A stretch of DNA of 64,000 nucleotides from 40CM-4-69-5 sp036556905 (GCA_036556905.1 DATBIM010000006.1:1-64000); one strand, 5' to 3'; counted from the stretch's first letter, positions 14,870 through 23,971 are shown. The notes: a model not told the origin generated them from the letters alone. Made by a program: numbers and translations.

Positions 14870-16276
14870 ATGCGAATCTATGTCCTGTCGACCGCCCTCG
14901 CGGCGGTGCTGCTGACCGTGTGGCTGGCGTTGCCCGCGCTCGCCCAGACTCCGGCCGAGCCGAGATCCCAGACGCCGGCGCCGACGCTGCTCGCCCAGCC
15001 CCAGGCCGGCGAGCGGGAGATCAAGCTCGAGCGGGAGCATCCGCTCGAGATGATGGGCTTGCCCAAGCCTGAGGTGGGGGGGCTCAGACTCAGCGGCTTC
15101 TTCGTCGGCTCCGTCAGCTATAACTCGCACCTCCAGATCGTTCCCGAGTTCGCCGGCGGCACGCCCAACCTGGCCGATCCGGGCAGCGTGAACTTCCGAT
15201 TCGACAAGTTCGTGCTGGTGGTGTCCAAGACCTTCGCCCCCTGGCTGTCGGCCGGGGCTGCCATCGAGATCGAGAGCCACCGGGACAGTCACAGCCACCT
15301 GATCCCGGCGACGGACCCGAACCGACGCGATTGTCCCGTGGGGCTGGCCTGCGAGCGGTTCGGCGCCGAAGAGGCCTCGACCGAGACCGACCTGGAGCGG
15401 TTCCACGTGACCGCCATCGCCCCGCTCGGCAATGGCCTGGCCCTGTCCTTCGGCCGCTTCGACGTCCCCTTCGGCATCGAGCGTCACGACGAGCAGCTCA
15501 ACCTCACGGCGACGACGTCGGAAGTCCACCGGTTCGGCCGCCCGGACGGGATGACCGGCTTGCAGGCCAGCTATCAGTTTGCCCCCTGGCTCGACGCTGG
15601 CGTATGGATGGTCAACCGATGGGAAGGTGCGGCGACCCACGATCCCTTCGACGACAACAACCAGGACAAGAGCTTCGGTGGCCGGATCGGCTTCACACCC
15701 TTGCCTCGGGACGGGCTGCTTAACATCGGGCTGGGCGGCTTCTGGGGGCCCGAGCAGGACGATCGAAATTCCGCCAAACGATGGGTCGTCGACCTCGACT
15801 TCACCTGGACGCCGGTGCGGCGCCTGCTGCTGGCCGGCGAGCTGATCTACGGTGGAGAAGACGAGCTCACCACCCGAGAGGTCGGCATCCCGGTGGCCGC
15901 CCCGGCGCGAGTGGCCGATCGGAACTGGTGGGGCTTCTATGTTCTCGGCCATTACGACATCCAGGACTGGCTGGGGCTCTCGCTCCGCTACGGGTACTTT
16001 GACGACATGGATGGAGCGCGGACGGGTGTCGAGCAGGTGCTGCAGTCCATCACGGTCGCCCCGGTCGTCCATCTCTCCCGCCTCATCCCCGACCTCCGAC
16101 CGATGGGGGTGACCTATGCGCGGACCCAACATGCGATCAACTGGGTCGACCTGAAGCTCGAGTACCGGTTCAACCTCTCCGATCGCGACGTGTTCTCGGA
16201 CACCGCGCCGGGGCTGGCCGTCCGAGGCACCGATACCAGCCACCAGGTCCAGCTGCAATTCGTGGTGAGCTTCTAG
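14870..16276 (+). CDS. outer-membrane beta-barrel (porin-like) protein
   Basis: 468 residues. A signal peptide (residues ~1-25, ending ALPALAQ) is followed by a short Pro/Gln-rich region, then alternating amphipathic strands with many aromatic residues. The chain ends in VQLQFVVSF, the C-terminal Phe signature of barrels assembled by Bam. ATG 14870 follows AGGAGGGG. The specific substrate is unknown. Start codons further upstream in the frame are rejected because the signal peptide and ribosome binding site mark 14870. It precedes two genes for an inner-membrane and a periplasmic protein, which suggests an envelope-spanning unit. Confidence 0.85.
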   Translation: MRIYVLSTALAAVLLTVWLALPALAQTPAEPRSQTPAPTLLAQPQAGEREIKLEREHPLEMMGLPKPEVGGLRLSGFFVGSVSYNSHLQIVPEFAGGTPNLADPGSVNFRFDKFVLVVSKTFAPWLSAGAAIEIESHRDSHSHLIPATDPNRRDCPVGLACERFGAEEASTETDLERFHVTAIAPLGNGLALSFGRFDVPFGIERHDEQLNLTATTSEVHRFGRPDGMTGLQASYQFAPWLDAGVWMVNRWEGAATHDPFDDNNQDKSFGGRIGFTPLPRDGLLNIGLGGFWGPEQDDRNSAKRWVVDLDFTWTPVRRLLLAGELIYGGEDELTTREVGIPVAAPARVADRNWWGFYVLGHYDIQDWLGLSLRYGYFDDMDGARTGVEQVLQSITVAPVVHLSRLIPDLRPMGVTYARTQHAINWVDLKLEYRFNLSDRDVFSDTAPGLAVRGTDTSHQVQLQFVVSF

Positions 16277-16293
16277 GACCGAGGAGGTCCAGC

Positions 16294-16842
16294 ATGAACG
16301 GGATCACGCTTTCCCGACTGCCGCTGAGCGCGAAGGTGTTCTGCAGCCTGTTCCTGCTGGGGATCGGCTTGGGCAACCTCGCTGCCCTCACCCAGGCCGC
16401 GACGGCAGTCGGCCTCTCACCGCGCGACGTGCAGGCCAGTCTCGCTCCCGATGCGCCCATGACCCACCTGGGCCACGGCCAGATGAGCGCCGAGCGCGAG
16501 ATCAACCTGGCCGAGGTGGCCGCGACGGCGAAGGTCTGGATCCGTACCCCGCTCCTGATCCAGACGAGTCACACGCACTTGTTCGGGCAGACGCTGATCG
16601 CCGGCCTGCTCGGGCTGATCTTTCTCTTCTGTTCCCTGGGGGACGGCAAGAAGACGGCGATCGTCGCCTTGCCGTTCCTGGGGACCGTCCTGGACATCGG
16701 CGGTATGTGGCTCACCCGCTTCGTCTGGCCGCCGCTGGCCAGCCTGGTCCTGGCCGGGGGCGCACTGTTTGCCCTCGGCTACGCGCTGATCACCACCATC
16801 AGTCTCTACGAGCTCTGGCTCCGAAAGGAGGCCCGCCCATGA
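16294..16842 (+). CDS. inner-membrane protein with four predicted helices
   Basis: 182 residues; ATG 16294 follows GAGGAGG. Hydrophobic segments at about 14-35, 92-112, 120-140 and 145-170, with a periplasmic loop between the first two that holds HLGHGQ. The second helix starts with QTSHTHLFGQ; the conserved-looking His pair at a membrane boundary could be a heme or metal site. This protein type accompanies cytochrome- or FMN-domain proteins in other genomes as far as I recall, but I cannot name a family. It overlaps the next gene by 4 bases. Confidence 0.75.
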   Translation: MNGITLSRLPLSAKVFCSLFLLGIGLGNLAALTQAATAVGLSPRDVQASLAPDAPMTHLGHGQMSAEREINLAEVAATAKVWIRTPLLIQTSHTHLFGQTLIAGLLGLIFLFCSLGDGKKTAIVALPFLGTVLDIGGMWLTRFVWPPLASLVLAGGALFALGYALITTISLYELWLRKEARP

Positions 16843-17459
16843 GCGGTCCCCGTTCTCGAACGCTCGCCGTCGTCATCGCCCTCCTCCTGTTTGCTGGACC
16901 GGCCGCGGCCCACATCACGCCTCCGGTCCTGCTCGCCTCCGACCGGGAGGTGCTCACGAGCTCCCTGGCCGGCGCCCGCAAGTTTTTCGTCCGCGAGGTC
17001 CGACTGTCCGACGCCGAGCGCGAAAGCCTGCGCCGGCAGGTGGGCTGGAAGCCCGACGAGGACTTCTATCGCTTCTACCTCGGCCGCAACGACGCCGGGG
17101 CCCTCGTGGCGGCCACGGTGTTCCTCAGCGAGTTCACCATCCACGGTCCGGTTCGGGTGGCGGTGTCCCTGGGACCCGACGGCCGGGTCAAAGATGCCAG
17201 CGTCGTCGAATTGACCGAGGAGACGTATCCGTGGGTCAAGCCGCTCATCGACCAGAACTTCACCCAGCGATACGTAGGCCAGGATAGCCGGGGGCAGTTC
17301 GCGCTCGGTCCGCGCCCCGGCGATGCCGGGCTGGAGGGCATGACGCAGTTCTATGGGCAGGTCGTGGCGAGCCTGATCCAGCGCGGCGCCGCCCTCTACG
17401 ACGTGGCCTTCGGCAAGCGTGCCGCGGGCGCCGGCGGGACGGCGAGGCCGCGCGGCTGA
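16839..17459 (+). CDS. periplasmic FMN-binding-domain-like protein
   Basis: 206 residues with a signal peptide (VVIALLLFAGPAAAH). The fold resembles the FMN_bind domain: FVREVRL, the FYRFYLG strand, GPVRVAVSLGPDGRVKDASVVE and the following YPWVKPLIDQNF helix. The flavinylation motif (S/T)GA(S/T), which carries the covalent flavin, is not present; GLEGMT stands near that place. It is therefore either non-flavinylated or binds another group. ATG 16839 overlaps the previous stop (ATGA), so the two are coupled. A role in extracytoplasmic electron transfer is inference. Confidence 0.7.
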   Translation: MSGPRSRTLAVVIALLLFAGPAAAHITPPVLLASDREVLTSSLAGARKFFVREVRLSDAERESLRRQVGWKPDEDFYRFYLGRNDAGALVAATVFLSEFTIHGPVRVAVSLGPDGRVKDASVVELTEETYPWVKPLIDQNFTQRYVGQDSRGQFALGPRPGDAGLEGMTQFYGQVVASLIQRGAALYDVAFGKRAAGAGGTARPRG

Positions 17460-17527
17460 TGAATGGCCGACTTACCAGGCGCCTCGCCGGACAGGAATGG
17501 GCCTGCTAGCATGAGGGCGAGCCCGCG

Positions 17528-18376
17528 ATGTTACCCGTCGTCTCCCGTGTCGTGCGGACCGCGATCAACGCGGCCACCGACCTGTTCGCGGTCACCGCCG
17601 GCCGTGCGCTCGAGGCCGACGGCCTGCTGCCGGCCGATCACCGGCCCTGGCCCCTTCCCGCGGAGCCCTGGATCATGGCGCAGACCTGGGAAGACCTGGT
17701 CTTCCTGCACTGGCCGGTGCCTCGCGCGGCGCTGCAGGCGCTGCTGCCCGGCAGCCTCGAGGTCGAGACGTTTCACGGCTCGGCGTGGCTGGCGATCACC
17801 CCCATGCGGGTGACTGGCCTGCGGCTTCGCGGGCTTCCTGCATTCCCCGGGGCCTCGAGCTTTCCCGAGATCAATGTCCGCACCTACGTGACCGTGGACG
17901 ACCGGCCCGGTGTCGTCTTCTTCAGCCTGGACGCGGGCAGCGCGCTGGCCGTGGCGACGGCGCGCCTGTGGTATCTCCTGCCCTATTTTCGGGCTACCTG
18001 CTCGACGGTCCGTGCCGACGGACGCGTCCGCTTCGAGAGCCGGCGCCCGGCACCGGTGTCACCACCGGCCGAGCTGGCCGTGGACTACGAGCCCAGCGGT
18101 GACCCCGCCCTGGCGACGCGCGGAAGCCTGGCGTGGTGGCTGACCGAGCGCTACTGTCTCTACGCCTTCGACGCCGACGGCGCGATGTACCGCGCCGAGG
18201 TCCACCATCGCCCCTGGCCCTTGCAGTCCGCGCGCGTCGAGATCCGGCACAACACCATGGCCCGGCCCCTCGGCCTCCACCTGCCCGACACGCCCCTGCT
18301 CGCGCACTTCTCGGCGCGCCTCGACGTGCGCGTGTGGGGGCCCCGGATGTGCCGCGCGGCGGCGCGTGCGGCCTAG
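17528..18376 (+). CDS. DUF2071 (YqjF-like) protein
   Basis: 282 residues. The DUF2071 domain spans about residues 48-265: MAQTWEDLVFLHWPVP, LPGSLEVETFHGSAWLAITP, FPEINVRTYV and LAWWLTERYCLY are characteristic. The molecular function of this family is unknown. About 45 extra residues precede the domain; an internal ATG at the MAQTW position is an alternative start. It is followed 9 bases later by the M48 protease gene. Confidence 0.88.
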   Translation: MLPVVSRVVRTAINAATDLFAVTAGRALEADGLLPADHRPWPLPAEPWIMAQTWEDLVFLHWPVPRAALQALLPGSLEVETFHGSAWLAITPMRVTGLRLRGLPAFPGASSFPEINVRTYVTVDDRPGVVFFSLDAGSALAVATARLWYLLPYFRATCSTVRADGRVRFESRRPAPVSPPAELAVDYEPSGDPALATRGSLAWWLTERYCLYAFDADGAMYRAEVHHRPWPLQSARVEIRHNTMARPLGLHLPDTPLLAHFSARLDVRVWGPRMCRAAARAA

Positions 18377-18385
18377 GGGCGCGCG

Positions 18386-19486
18386 ATGTCCACGGCCGAC
18401 CGCGCGGCGCGGTACCACCGGCTCCAGCTCCTCCTGGGCGCGCTCGAGCTCGCCCTCACCGTTCTCTTTCTGGCCGCCGTACTGATCTCTGACGCCGGCG
18501 CCGCGCTGGCCACCCTGGGCGGACGCGTCTGGGGAGCCCGCTGGTGGCAGGTCGGGGTCGTCGCGGTCGCGCTCGGTGTCGGCCACGGCCTGGTCGCCTT
18601 TCCCCTGGCCTGGCTCCGCGGGTACTGGCTGCCGTGCCGGTACGGGTTGCTCCACCAGCCGCTGCGCGGCTGGCTCGCCGACCGGCTCAAGGCCGCGCTG
18701 GTGGGCGGCGGACTGGCCTTCGGCGCCGTGGAAGTCATCTACGGGCTGATCGCGGCCACCCCGCTCTGGTGGCTGCTGGCCGCCGGCATCTTCGCCGTGG
18801 TCCAGATCGGGCTCGCGGTGATCTTTCCCATCTGGCTCCTGCCGCTCTTCTATCGCCTCGCCCCGCTCACCGACGACGCGCTGAGCCGCCGACTGCTGGG
18901 GCTGGCCAGGCGGGCCGGGGTGGCCGTCATCGGGGTGTGGGTTGCCGATCAGTCGCGCAAGAGCCGCACGGCCAACGCGGCGCTGGCCGGGCTCGGGCGC
19001 ACGCGCCGGATCATCCTCTTCGACACCCTGGTGGGCGAGTTCACGCCTGACGAAGTCGAGAGCGTGCTGGCGCACGAGCTGGCCCACCACGTCCACCGCG
19101 ACACCTGGCGTGGGCTGGTGGTGCAGACGGGCCTGACCGTCGTGGCCCTGTGGCTGGTGGATCGTCTGCTGAACGCGGTGGTGACGGCCAGGGCGCTCGC
19201 CGGCCCAGCCGATCCCGGCGGCCTACCCTGGTTGGCCGCGATCCTCCTGGGGCTCGGCGTGCTCGCCACGCCCCTGGCCAATGGATTCTCCCGCTGGATC
19301 GAGCGTCAGGCCGACGACTTCGCCCTGGCCCTGACCGGCGATCCGGGGGCCTTCGTCGCCGCGATGGAGCGCCTGGCTGCGCTGAACCTCGCCGAGCGCA
19401 GACCGCACCCCCTCAAGGAGATGCTCCTGCACTCGCACCCCTCCATCGACCGCCGCATCGCGCGGGCGCTGGCGACGGCCCGGTGA
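18386..19486 (+). CDS. M48 family zinc metallopeptidase (Ste24/HtpX type)
   Basis: 366 residues. Several N-terminal membrane helices, then the catalytic motif HELAHH near residues 230-235 and the third zinc ligand in ERQADDFAL near 305, followed by a C-terminal HSHPSIDRRI block typical of M48 proteases. Integral inner-membrane protease, related to CAAX-prenyl endopeptidases, probably for turnover of membrane or secreted proteins. It ends 3 bases from the convergent lipoprotein gene. Confidence 0.92.
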   Translation: MSTADRAARYHRLQLLLGALELALTVLFLAAVLISDAGAALATLGGRVWGARWWQVGVVAVALGVGHGLVAFPLAWLRGYWLPCRYGLLHQPLRGWLADRLKAALVGGGLAFGAVEVIYGLIAATPLWWLLAAGIFAVVQIGLAVIFPIWLLPLFYRLAPLTDDALSRRLLGLARRAGVAVIGVWVADQSRKSRTANAALAGLGRTRRIILFDTLVGEFTPDEVESVLAHELAHHVHRDTWRGLVVQTGLTVVALWLVDRLLNAVVTARALAGPADPGGLPWLAAILLGLGVLATPLANGFSRWIERQADDFALALTGDPGAFVAAMERLAALNLAERRPHPLKEMLLHSHPSIDRRIARALATAR

Positions 19487-19489
19487 CGA

Positions 19490-19696
19490 TCAGCGCGCGG
19501 CGCCGTAAGTGACGGGCATCTCCACCCGCTTGAGCTCACACTGCTCGCCGGCGACCACGAACTGGCGGCTCAGCTCGCGATCGTCGTAGACCACGACACA
19601 GTTACCGACGCGCCACCAGCGCAGCGGTGAGCTGCACGCCGCGAGCAGGATCACGATCACAGGGATCAACAATAGCCTCATGGCAAATAGCCTCAT
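19490..19696 (-). CDS. small lipoprotein, unknown
   Basis: 68 residues from ATG 19696, which follows GGAGGGG. The signal peptide ends in a lipobox (ILLAACSS), so the mature protein starts at Cys and is about 50 residues long, with NCVVVYDDRELSRQF and one further Cys. Not recognised. A second ATG at 19681 is possible. Confidence 0.65.
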   Translation of the reverse strand: MRLFAMRLLLIPVIVILLAACSSPLRWWRVGNCVVVYDDRELSRQFVVAGEQCELKRVEMPVTYGAAR

Positions 19697-19745
19697 TGCA
19701 CCCCTCCAAACGTCGAGTATCCGAGTCCTAACAGTCTGCCGGTGG

Positions 19746-19760
19746 CCTCGCAATGAGGCG
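19746..19760. repeat. small inverted repeat in the lipoprotein-OsmC gap
   Basis: GCCTC and GAGGC flank GCAAT. Nearby, GAGACGTCG is repeated twice in tandem (about 19793-19810). No function assigned. Confidence 0.3.
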
Positions 19761-19881
19761 TCTGCGCTACATCCCCGCAGGTGTCAGAGACGTCGGAGAC
19801 GTCGGAGGTGTCCGCTGCTCAGGCAACGGCCAGTGCCTTGACGTCGACGGCGGTCGCGGCCGCGACCGTGCGGTAGAGGGG

Positions 19882-20235
19882 TCAACGGCCCCGGTAGGTC
19901 TCCACCAGCGATTCGGCCTGGGCCTGGGTCACGCCGGCGATCGTGAAGGTCATGCTCACCTGCGAGAATCGCGCCGGGTCGGCCGCGGTCCGGGCGCCTT
20001 CGATGACCACTTCCATGTGCCTCACCGGGACGCCCTTTTCCTTGGCGTACATCTCGATCAAGGTGATGCCACAGGATGAGATGCCCGCCAGGAAGGCCTC
20101 GCTGTTGGTCAGGGCATCGGGCTGGGGCCGCGAGGAGGAATCGAGGACGAGCCGATTGTCGCGCGCCACGCTGACGGCCCGCCCGAGCACGCCGCTACTC
20201 GTCGATCGTACCGTCTCGATCTTGGTGTCACTCAT
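19882..20235 (-). CDS. OsmC family peroxidase-like protein
   Basis: 117 residues. OsmC-fold features: a strand region with RLVLDSSSRPQPDALTNSEAFL, then the central helix GISSCGITLIEMYAKEKG with the first cysteine, and a C-terminal FTIAGVTQAQAE segment. Family members reduce organic hydroperoxides with two cysteines; only one Cys (near residue 59) is visible here, so peroxidase activity may be lost or altered. It lies 38 bases downstream of the LLM-class gene. Confidence 0.85.
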   Translation of the reverse strand: MSDTKIETVRSTSSGVLGRAVSVARDNRLVLDSSSRPQPDALTNSEAFLAGISSCGITLIEMYAKEKGVPVRHMEVVIEGARTAADPARFSQVSMTFTIAGVTQAQAESLVETYRGR

Positions 20236-20273
20236 GTGGACCCTCCTGGCGGCCAGGCCGCCGGTGTCACGCC

Positions 20274-21323
20274 TCAGCCCAGGGCGCGCCGCACCCGGGG
20301 CAGCACCTCGCGGGCCATGCGCACCATGTAGCCATGCTCCAGATCGTCGGGCATCGGCGGGTTGGGGATCGGATGCAAGACGACGTAGTCGAACTCGGCC
20401 GGGCCCGAGCGCAGCACGGCGATCAGCTGGTCGGCCACCTCCCCCGGCCCCCCGCGCAGACTGAAGGCGTCGGCCGCGCCCGGGGGCAGGAAGTCGACCA
20501 GGCGACCGCTGGCTTCCAGATCGGGGGCGTGGTGAAAATCGGGCCACACCCGATGCTGGCGCTTGAGGGTCTCCGGATCCGGTCCCGTCCACGCCAGTCG
20601 GGCCGGCTCGAAGAGGCTCGGCGAGTATTCGTAGTAGCCGGCCGCCATGGACTTGGCCATGGTCAACGCGCGTCGCGGCTCGTCCACGAGCACGGTGTGC
20701 AGGACGATCCCCAGGCGCACCGTCGAGGGATCCCGCCCGGCTTCCGCGGCGCCCGCGTGGATCGCGGCCACGGCGGTGGCAAGGTTGGCCGGATGCGTGC
20801 CGACACGGATGAACACCCCGTCGGCGACCGCGCCGGCCATGCGCAAGGTGCGTGGCCCGCCGGCCGCGATCCAGATGGGCACGGGTCGATGGTGCGGCAG
20901 CTGGGCCGGGCGAGCGGCCCCCATATCCACCGCCTCGCCGTCCAGCAAGGCCCGCATGAGCCGGGTGCTCGCTTCGAGCTCCTTGACGCGTGCCGGCCGC
21001 AGTCCGGCCAGCCGGACGGCGGTGTCGCCGACACCCCAACCGAGCAGCGTGCGCCCCGGGGCCAGCTCGTCGATCGTGGCGATTGAGGATGCGGTGACCG
21101 TGGGGTGCCGATTGATCGGATTGGCGATCAGGGTGCCCAGCACGATGCGTTCCGTGGCCCGAGCCGCCGCCGCCAGGAGCACGTACGTGTCGCGGCGCCG
21201 CAGCTGCGAGTCCGGCTGAAAGGCCGCGTCCCAGCCCAGCGCCTCGGCCCGCCGCACGTCGGCGGCAAACGCCTCGCTGGAGCGCGAGTCGAACCGATTC
21301 AGGCCGAAACGCGGACTGGCCAT
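20274..21323 (-). CDS. LLM-class flavin- or F420-dependent oxidoreductase
   Basis: 349 residues, starting at ATG 21323 (MASPRFGLN). TIM-barrel luciferase-like monooxygenase family: an RRAEALGWDAAF-type opening, LGTLIANPINRHP, ELAPGRTLLGWGVGD and PIWIAAGGPRTLRMAG are typical. Cytoplasmic. F420-dependent members are frequent in this subfamily (TIGR03842-like pattern), but the cofactor cannot be fixed from sequence alone. Adjacent downstream is osmC. Confidence 0.88.
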   Translation of the reverse strand: MASPRFGLNRFDSRSSEAFAADVRRAEALGWDAAFQPDSQLRRRDTYVLLAAAARATERIVLGTLIANPINRHPTVTASSIATIDELAPGRTLLGWGVGDTAVRLAGLRPARVKELEASTRLMRALLDGEAVDMGAARPAQLPHHRPVPIWIAAGGPRTLRMAGAVADGVFIRVGTHPANLATAVAAIHAGAAEAGRDPSTVRLGIVLHTVLVDEPRRALTMAKSMAAGYYEYSPSLFEPARLAWTGPDPETLKRQHRVWPDFHHAPDLEASGRLVDFLPPGAADAFSLRGGPGEVADQLIAVLRSGPAEFDYVVLHPIPNPPMPDDLEHGYMVRMAREVLPRVRRALG

Positions 21324-21496
21324 GGGCACCCCCCGGGCTAGAACGTACGGCCGAGCACGGGAGGTCTGCAACTGGCAGTCGACCGACGGCGCGTTTGCCC
21401 GGCAGGTTCAGTCCTGTGTGGTGCTTCGGGGGTGGTTTGGTCGTACCCGCCTGGCAGAGACTGGAACCGCCGGCCATAAAGCGAAGGCGTCTCGTT

Positions 21497-21889
21497 TCAT
21501 GGCTTCACGCAACGCTCTACCGTCTTCCATGGGTTGCCGGTTCCGAAAAGAAACGTCGAGTTCTCGCGCAGCTCGATTCTCACCTGGTCCCATTCCCCCG
21601 CGCGAACGGCGAGCTGCCACACGCTGATTTCGTAGAAATGGCCTTGCACGCAGACTTTGCACGGGGCGAGGAGCGCGAACTCCGTGCCCGCCGGATTGGA
21701 GTCGGTAACCGAGAGATCCAGTTCGCTCTGGATGCACCGGGCAATGACGGGTGCCGAGCCTTTCACGACTGCGGTGCGGGTAGGCTCCGAGGCCCGAATA
21801 CTCGCCAGCGACATGCATCCGGAGAAAGCAACTGCCACCACCGCGGTCGCGGCCGTGATTGCTGAGGCCACTCGCACCGAGCGGATCAC
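21497..21889 (-). CDS. orphan lipoprotein, unknown
   Basis: 130 residues from GTG 21889; an upstream Shine-Dalgarno-like GGAGAGG lies a little far. The signal peptide (VRVASAITAATAVVAVAFSGC) ends in a lipobox. The mature part has two Cys-pairs region (LLAPCKVC) and an FEISVWQL-like C-terminal domain, with one more Cys near the end. No family recognised. It is one of four small secreted or lipidated proteins in this stretch. Confidence 0.55.
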   Translation of the reverse strand: MIRSVRVASAITAATAVVAVAFSGCMSLASIRASEPTRTAVVKGSAPVIARCIQSELDLSVTDSNPAGTEFALLAPCKVCVQGHFYEISVWQLAVRAGEWDQVRIELRENSTFLFGTGNPWKTVERCVKP

Positions 21890-22251
21890 TCCACCAACCT
21901 CTCCACCTTCACCCGTCTTCGCCTGGGCCCGGGTCAGCCCCGCCTGTTGTCTCAGCGTCCTGATGGTGGCCACGCCGGAATATTGACCAGTGGCTGAACC
22001 AGTGTCCATACATCGGGCACGCCTGGGGACGGGGCGCCGCGCCGGGAACAGGCCGGCCGCATCTACAACTTGGCGTGGCGCCCTTCGCGGGGCGGCCCGG
22101 TGGCAGGCCTACTCGGAGCCCAGGCCGGTATGGTCATGGGGTACCCCCCGGGGTACGAAGCCCTCTCTAGCGTCGAGATCACGGCTGCCGCCTAGCGCGT
22201 TACCACGCGATGTCCCCCCTGAGCGCTGAGCCCCAGTCTCCGAGTCGAATG
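21890..22251. other. 362 base gap with a palindrome
   Basis: No convincing gene. GTACCCC and GGGGTAC (22141-22156) form a perfect dyad around CC. One plus-strand frame ending at TAG 22193 reads GGPVAGLLGAQAGMVMG, resembling a glycine-zipper tail, but it has no good start and may be a gene remnant. Confidence 0.35.
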
Positions 22252-22638
22252 TCACTCCATTTCGACGGCGGGCTCCCGGTTCAGAGCGGTGGGAATGACT
22301 TGGCCGCGCTCCTGACGGCGAAGAATAGCGTCCCGGATGCCGTCACGATAGCACTGCCGGAAGGCATCGAGATTCATCGGGACGTCCAGGTCCGCGGAGA
22401 CGGTGAGATCGCCGTTTGGATCGATTTGCTCCACACGCAGGTTCCGGTATTGCTGCTCGCAGGCGCGGGAGGCTCCCCAATACACGCCAAACGCCTCGTT
22501 CTGCACTGGCCCCGCGCATGCTCCTGCCAGGAGGAGCGTGCCGATTCCGGCTACCCAGGGGTTCGGTCTTCCGCCTCGCGCCGTCCCAAATCGACTGAAT
22601 TCACGCGTTCTTGAAGGAACAATCGGCCATTGCGCCAT
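22252..22638 (-). CDS. orphan lipoprotein, unknown
   Basis: 128 residues from ATG 22638. A 28-residue basic N-terminus precedes a hydrophobic core and a lipobox (LLLAGACAG). The mature part has paired cysteines (ASRACEQQYR and FRQCYRDGI) and a helical C-terminus. Not recognised; the long pre-sequence makes the start uncertain. Confidence 0.55.
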   Translation of the reverse strand: MAQWPIVPSRTREFSRFGTARGGRPNPWVAGIGTLLLAGACAGPVQNEAFGVYWGASRACEQQYRNLRVEQIDPNGDLTVSADLDVPMNLDAFRQCYRDGIRDAILRRQERGQVIPTALNREPAVEME

Positions 22639-22673
22639 GGAGTCCCGGCCTGGACACGAGCGTCGATGGGTCG

Positions 22674-23096
22674 TCAGGCACGCTTGCTGCGGTCGAAGGC
22701 GAACACACTCACCCGATAAGAGCTGGCCGCCGGCATGGGGACTTCGAAGAATGCGTGGGTCCCGGCAAGAAGATCAGCGCCCAACCACACCACGCGCTGG
22801 CTGACGGGTTGTCCGCTGACATCCAGACCTTCCACCAGCAACTGGATGCGCCGGGCGCCCCAGCCGCTCGTGTTCCAGACCACCCCGCTCACCACCGCGC
22901 GACTATCCTGTTGCCTGCTCTGCGTGTCGACACGAAACCACTGCTCCCACCCGCTCACCAGCGGAGTAAGCGGCGCCGCGGCGTCCACGCTAGCGGCCAG
23001 CAACAACATCGCGACCATGACGGAGCCCGTTCTCACGACCCGCACCGGTAGCCTCCTCCAACGCGACAAGCGCGACGCAACAAACAGCTGCCGCAT
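22674..23096 (-). CDS. secreted protein, FxLYD-like, unknown
   Basis: 140 residues from ATG 23096. A basic N-terminus, then a signal peptide with hydrophobic core (SVMVAMLLLAASVDAAA). The mature domain, about 110 residues, has SRAVVSGVVWNTSGWGARRIQLLVEG-type beta strands (interrupted here for brevity: VVSGVVWNTSGWG, RRIQLLVEGLD) and HAFFEVPMP, like FxLYD or transthyretin-like folds in lipoproteins. Function unknown. An in-frame start at 23219 is possible but would lengthen the pre-signal region. Confidence 0.55.
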   Translation of the reverse strand: MRQLFVASRLSRWRRLPVRVVRTGSVMVAMLLLAASVDAAAPLTPLVSGWEQWFRVDTQSRQQDSRAVVSGVVWNTSGWGARRIQLLVEGLDVSGQPVSQRVVWLGADLLAGTHAFFEVPMPAASSYRVSVFAFDRSKRA

Positions 23097-23231
23097 GGCT
23101 TCCACGCCAGCGTGGCGGCGCTCACCTTCCCCTATCAACCCATAGCGGACCTGTCGCCCTCGCCCCTTGATCATTGGCATGTCCGAGGCCTCCGGGTGCA
23201 CCAGCTTCTTTCTCTGCATCGGACGACAATA

Positions 23232-23636
23232 TCAGTAACGCGAGACGAGAAAGTCGATTGCCTGCCGCATGGCATGACGCCAGACGCGCTCGATCGTCAG
23301 ATCAAACCTAGGATCGCACGTTTGGACGCTCTCGATCAGGCTGTCCAGCCACAAGCGGTACAACTCGGGCCCGATGTCCAGCTGCTGTCGGCTGTGTCGC
23401 TCGGCTAGAGGCTCCAGCGGCGAGTAGTTGGCCTCGGAGCGCACGGTACACGACATGATGAGGTAGAGCGACGCCCTGACTGCCCTCTTCTGCCGGCGGT
23501 CATCGGTGTGGGCGAACCTCTCGGCGACCGCCGGCGACGACGCGACGAATCGATCGTAGAAGATGTCGAAGAACCGTTCGTCGGCCATGCAGCGATCGAA
23601 GCTGTCGGCGAAGATCTCGATCTCACCGGGTGTCAT
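23232..23636 (-). CDS. single-domain bacterial globin
   Basis: 134 residues from ATG 23636. All-helical globin fold: FADSFDRCMADERFFDIFYD (helices A-C), ASLYLIMSC (E), and LAERHSRQQLDIGPELYRLW, which places the proximal heme histidine in helix F; the C-terminus DPRFDLTIERVWRHAMRQAI covers G-H. Similar small globins in soil and nitrogen-cycle bacteria bind O2 or NO. No reductase or sensor domain is attached. Cytoplasmic. Confidence 0.75.
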   Translation of the reverse strand: MTPGEIEIFADSFDRCMADERFFDIFYDRFVASSPAVAERFAHTDDRRQKRAVRASLYLIMSCTVRSEANYSPLEPLAERHSRQQLDIGPELYRLWLDSLIESVQTCDPRFDLTIERVWRHAMRQAIDFLVSRY

Positions 23637-23971
23637 CAGCAGAAGCCCTCGCCTCGGCGCACTGATATGAAGGGATGATTCTACCGTGAACAACCTGCGT
23701 CCGGGGCGGGTCACCACACCCGGCGCCAGGCACGGCGACGGAAGATCCTGGCAAAGCAAGCTCAGGATTCTATCGGCCCCCCAGCCGAGCCTGGCAGTCG
23801 ACCAAGCATCGCGCGGCGCGGTCGAACTTCGAGGCTCTTCGACTCAGGACCACATGGAGTGGTCCCGATTTCACTGCACACCGGGAGAGCTTAAAGCCCT
23901 GGCGCTGCGCGCGGTCGGGAACGATCATCATCCGCGCTAACCACCGTACGGCTCGCTGGGCAGCGGGGGTC
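23637..23971. other. 335 base gap between globin and tRNA-Arg
   Basis: No gene supported. GGACCAC (23847-23853) and GTGGTCC (23859-23865) form a hairpin around ATGGA, in the right place to follow the minus-strand tRNA, but no T-run follows. Short frames on both strands look non-coding. Confidence 0.4.

Noticed and set aside
22070..22195. Glycine-zipper-like fragment on the plus strand
   Set aside because: Only a TTG start, no ribosome site, and it stops after 41 codons; kept as a possible remnant only.
23686..23940. 84-codon plus-strand ORF before tRNA-Arg
   Set aside because: Competes with an equally open minus-strand frame; neither has domain, signal or ribosome site.
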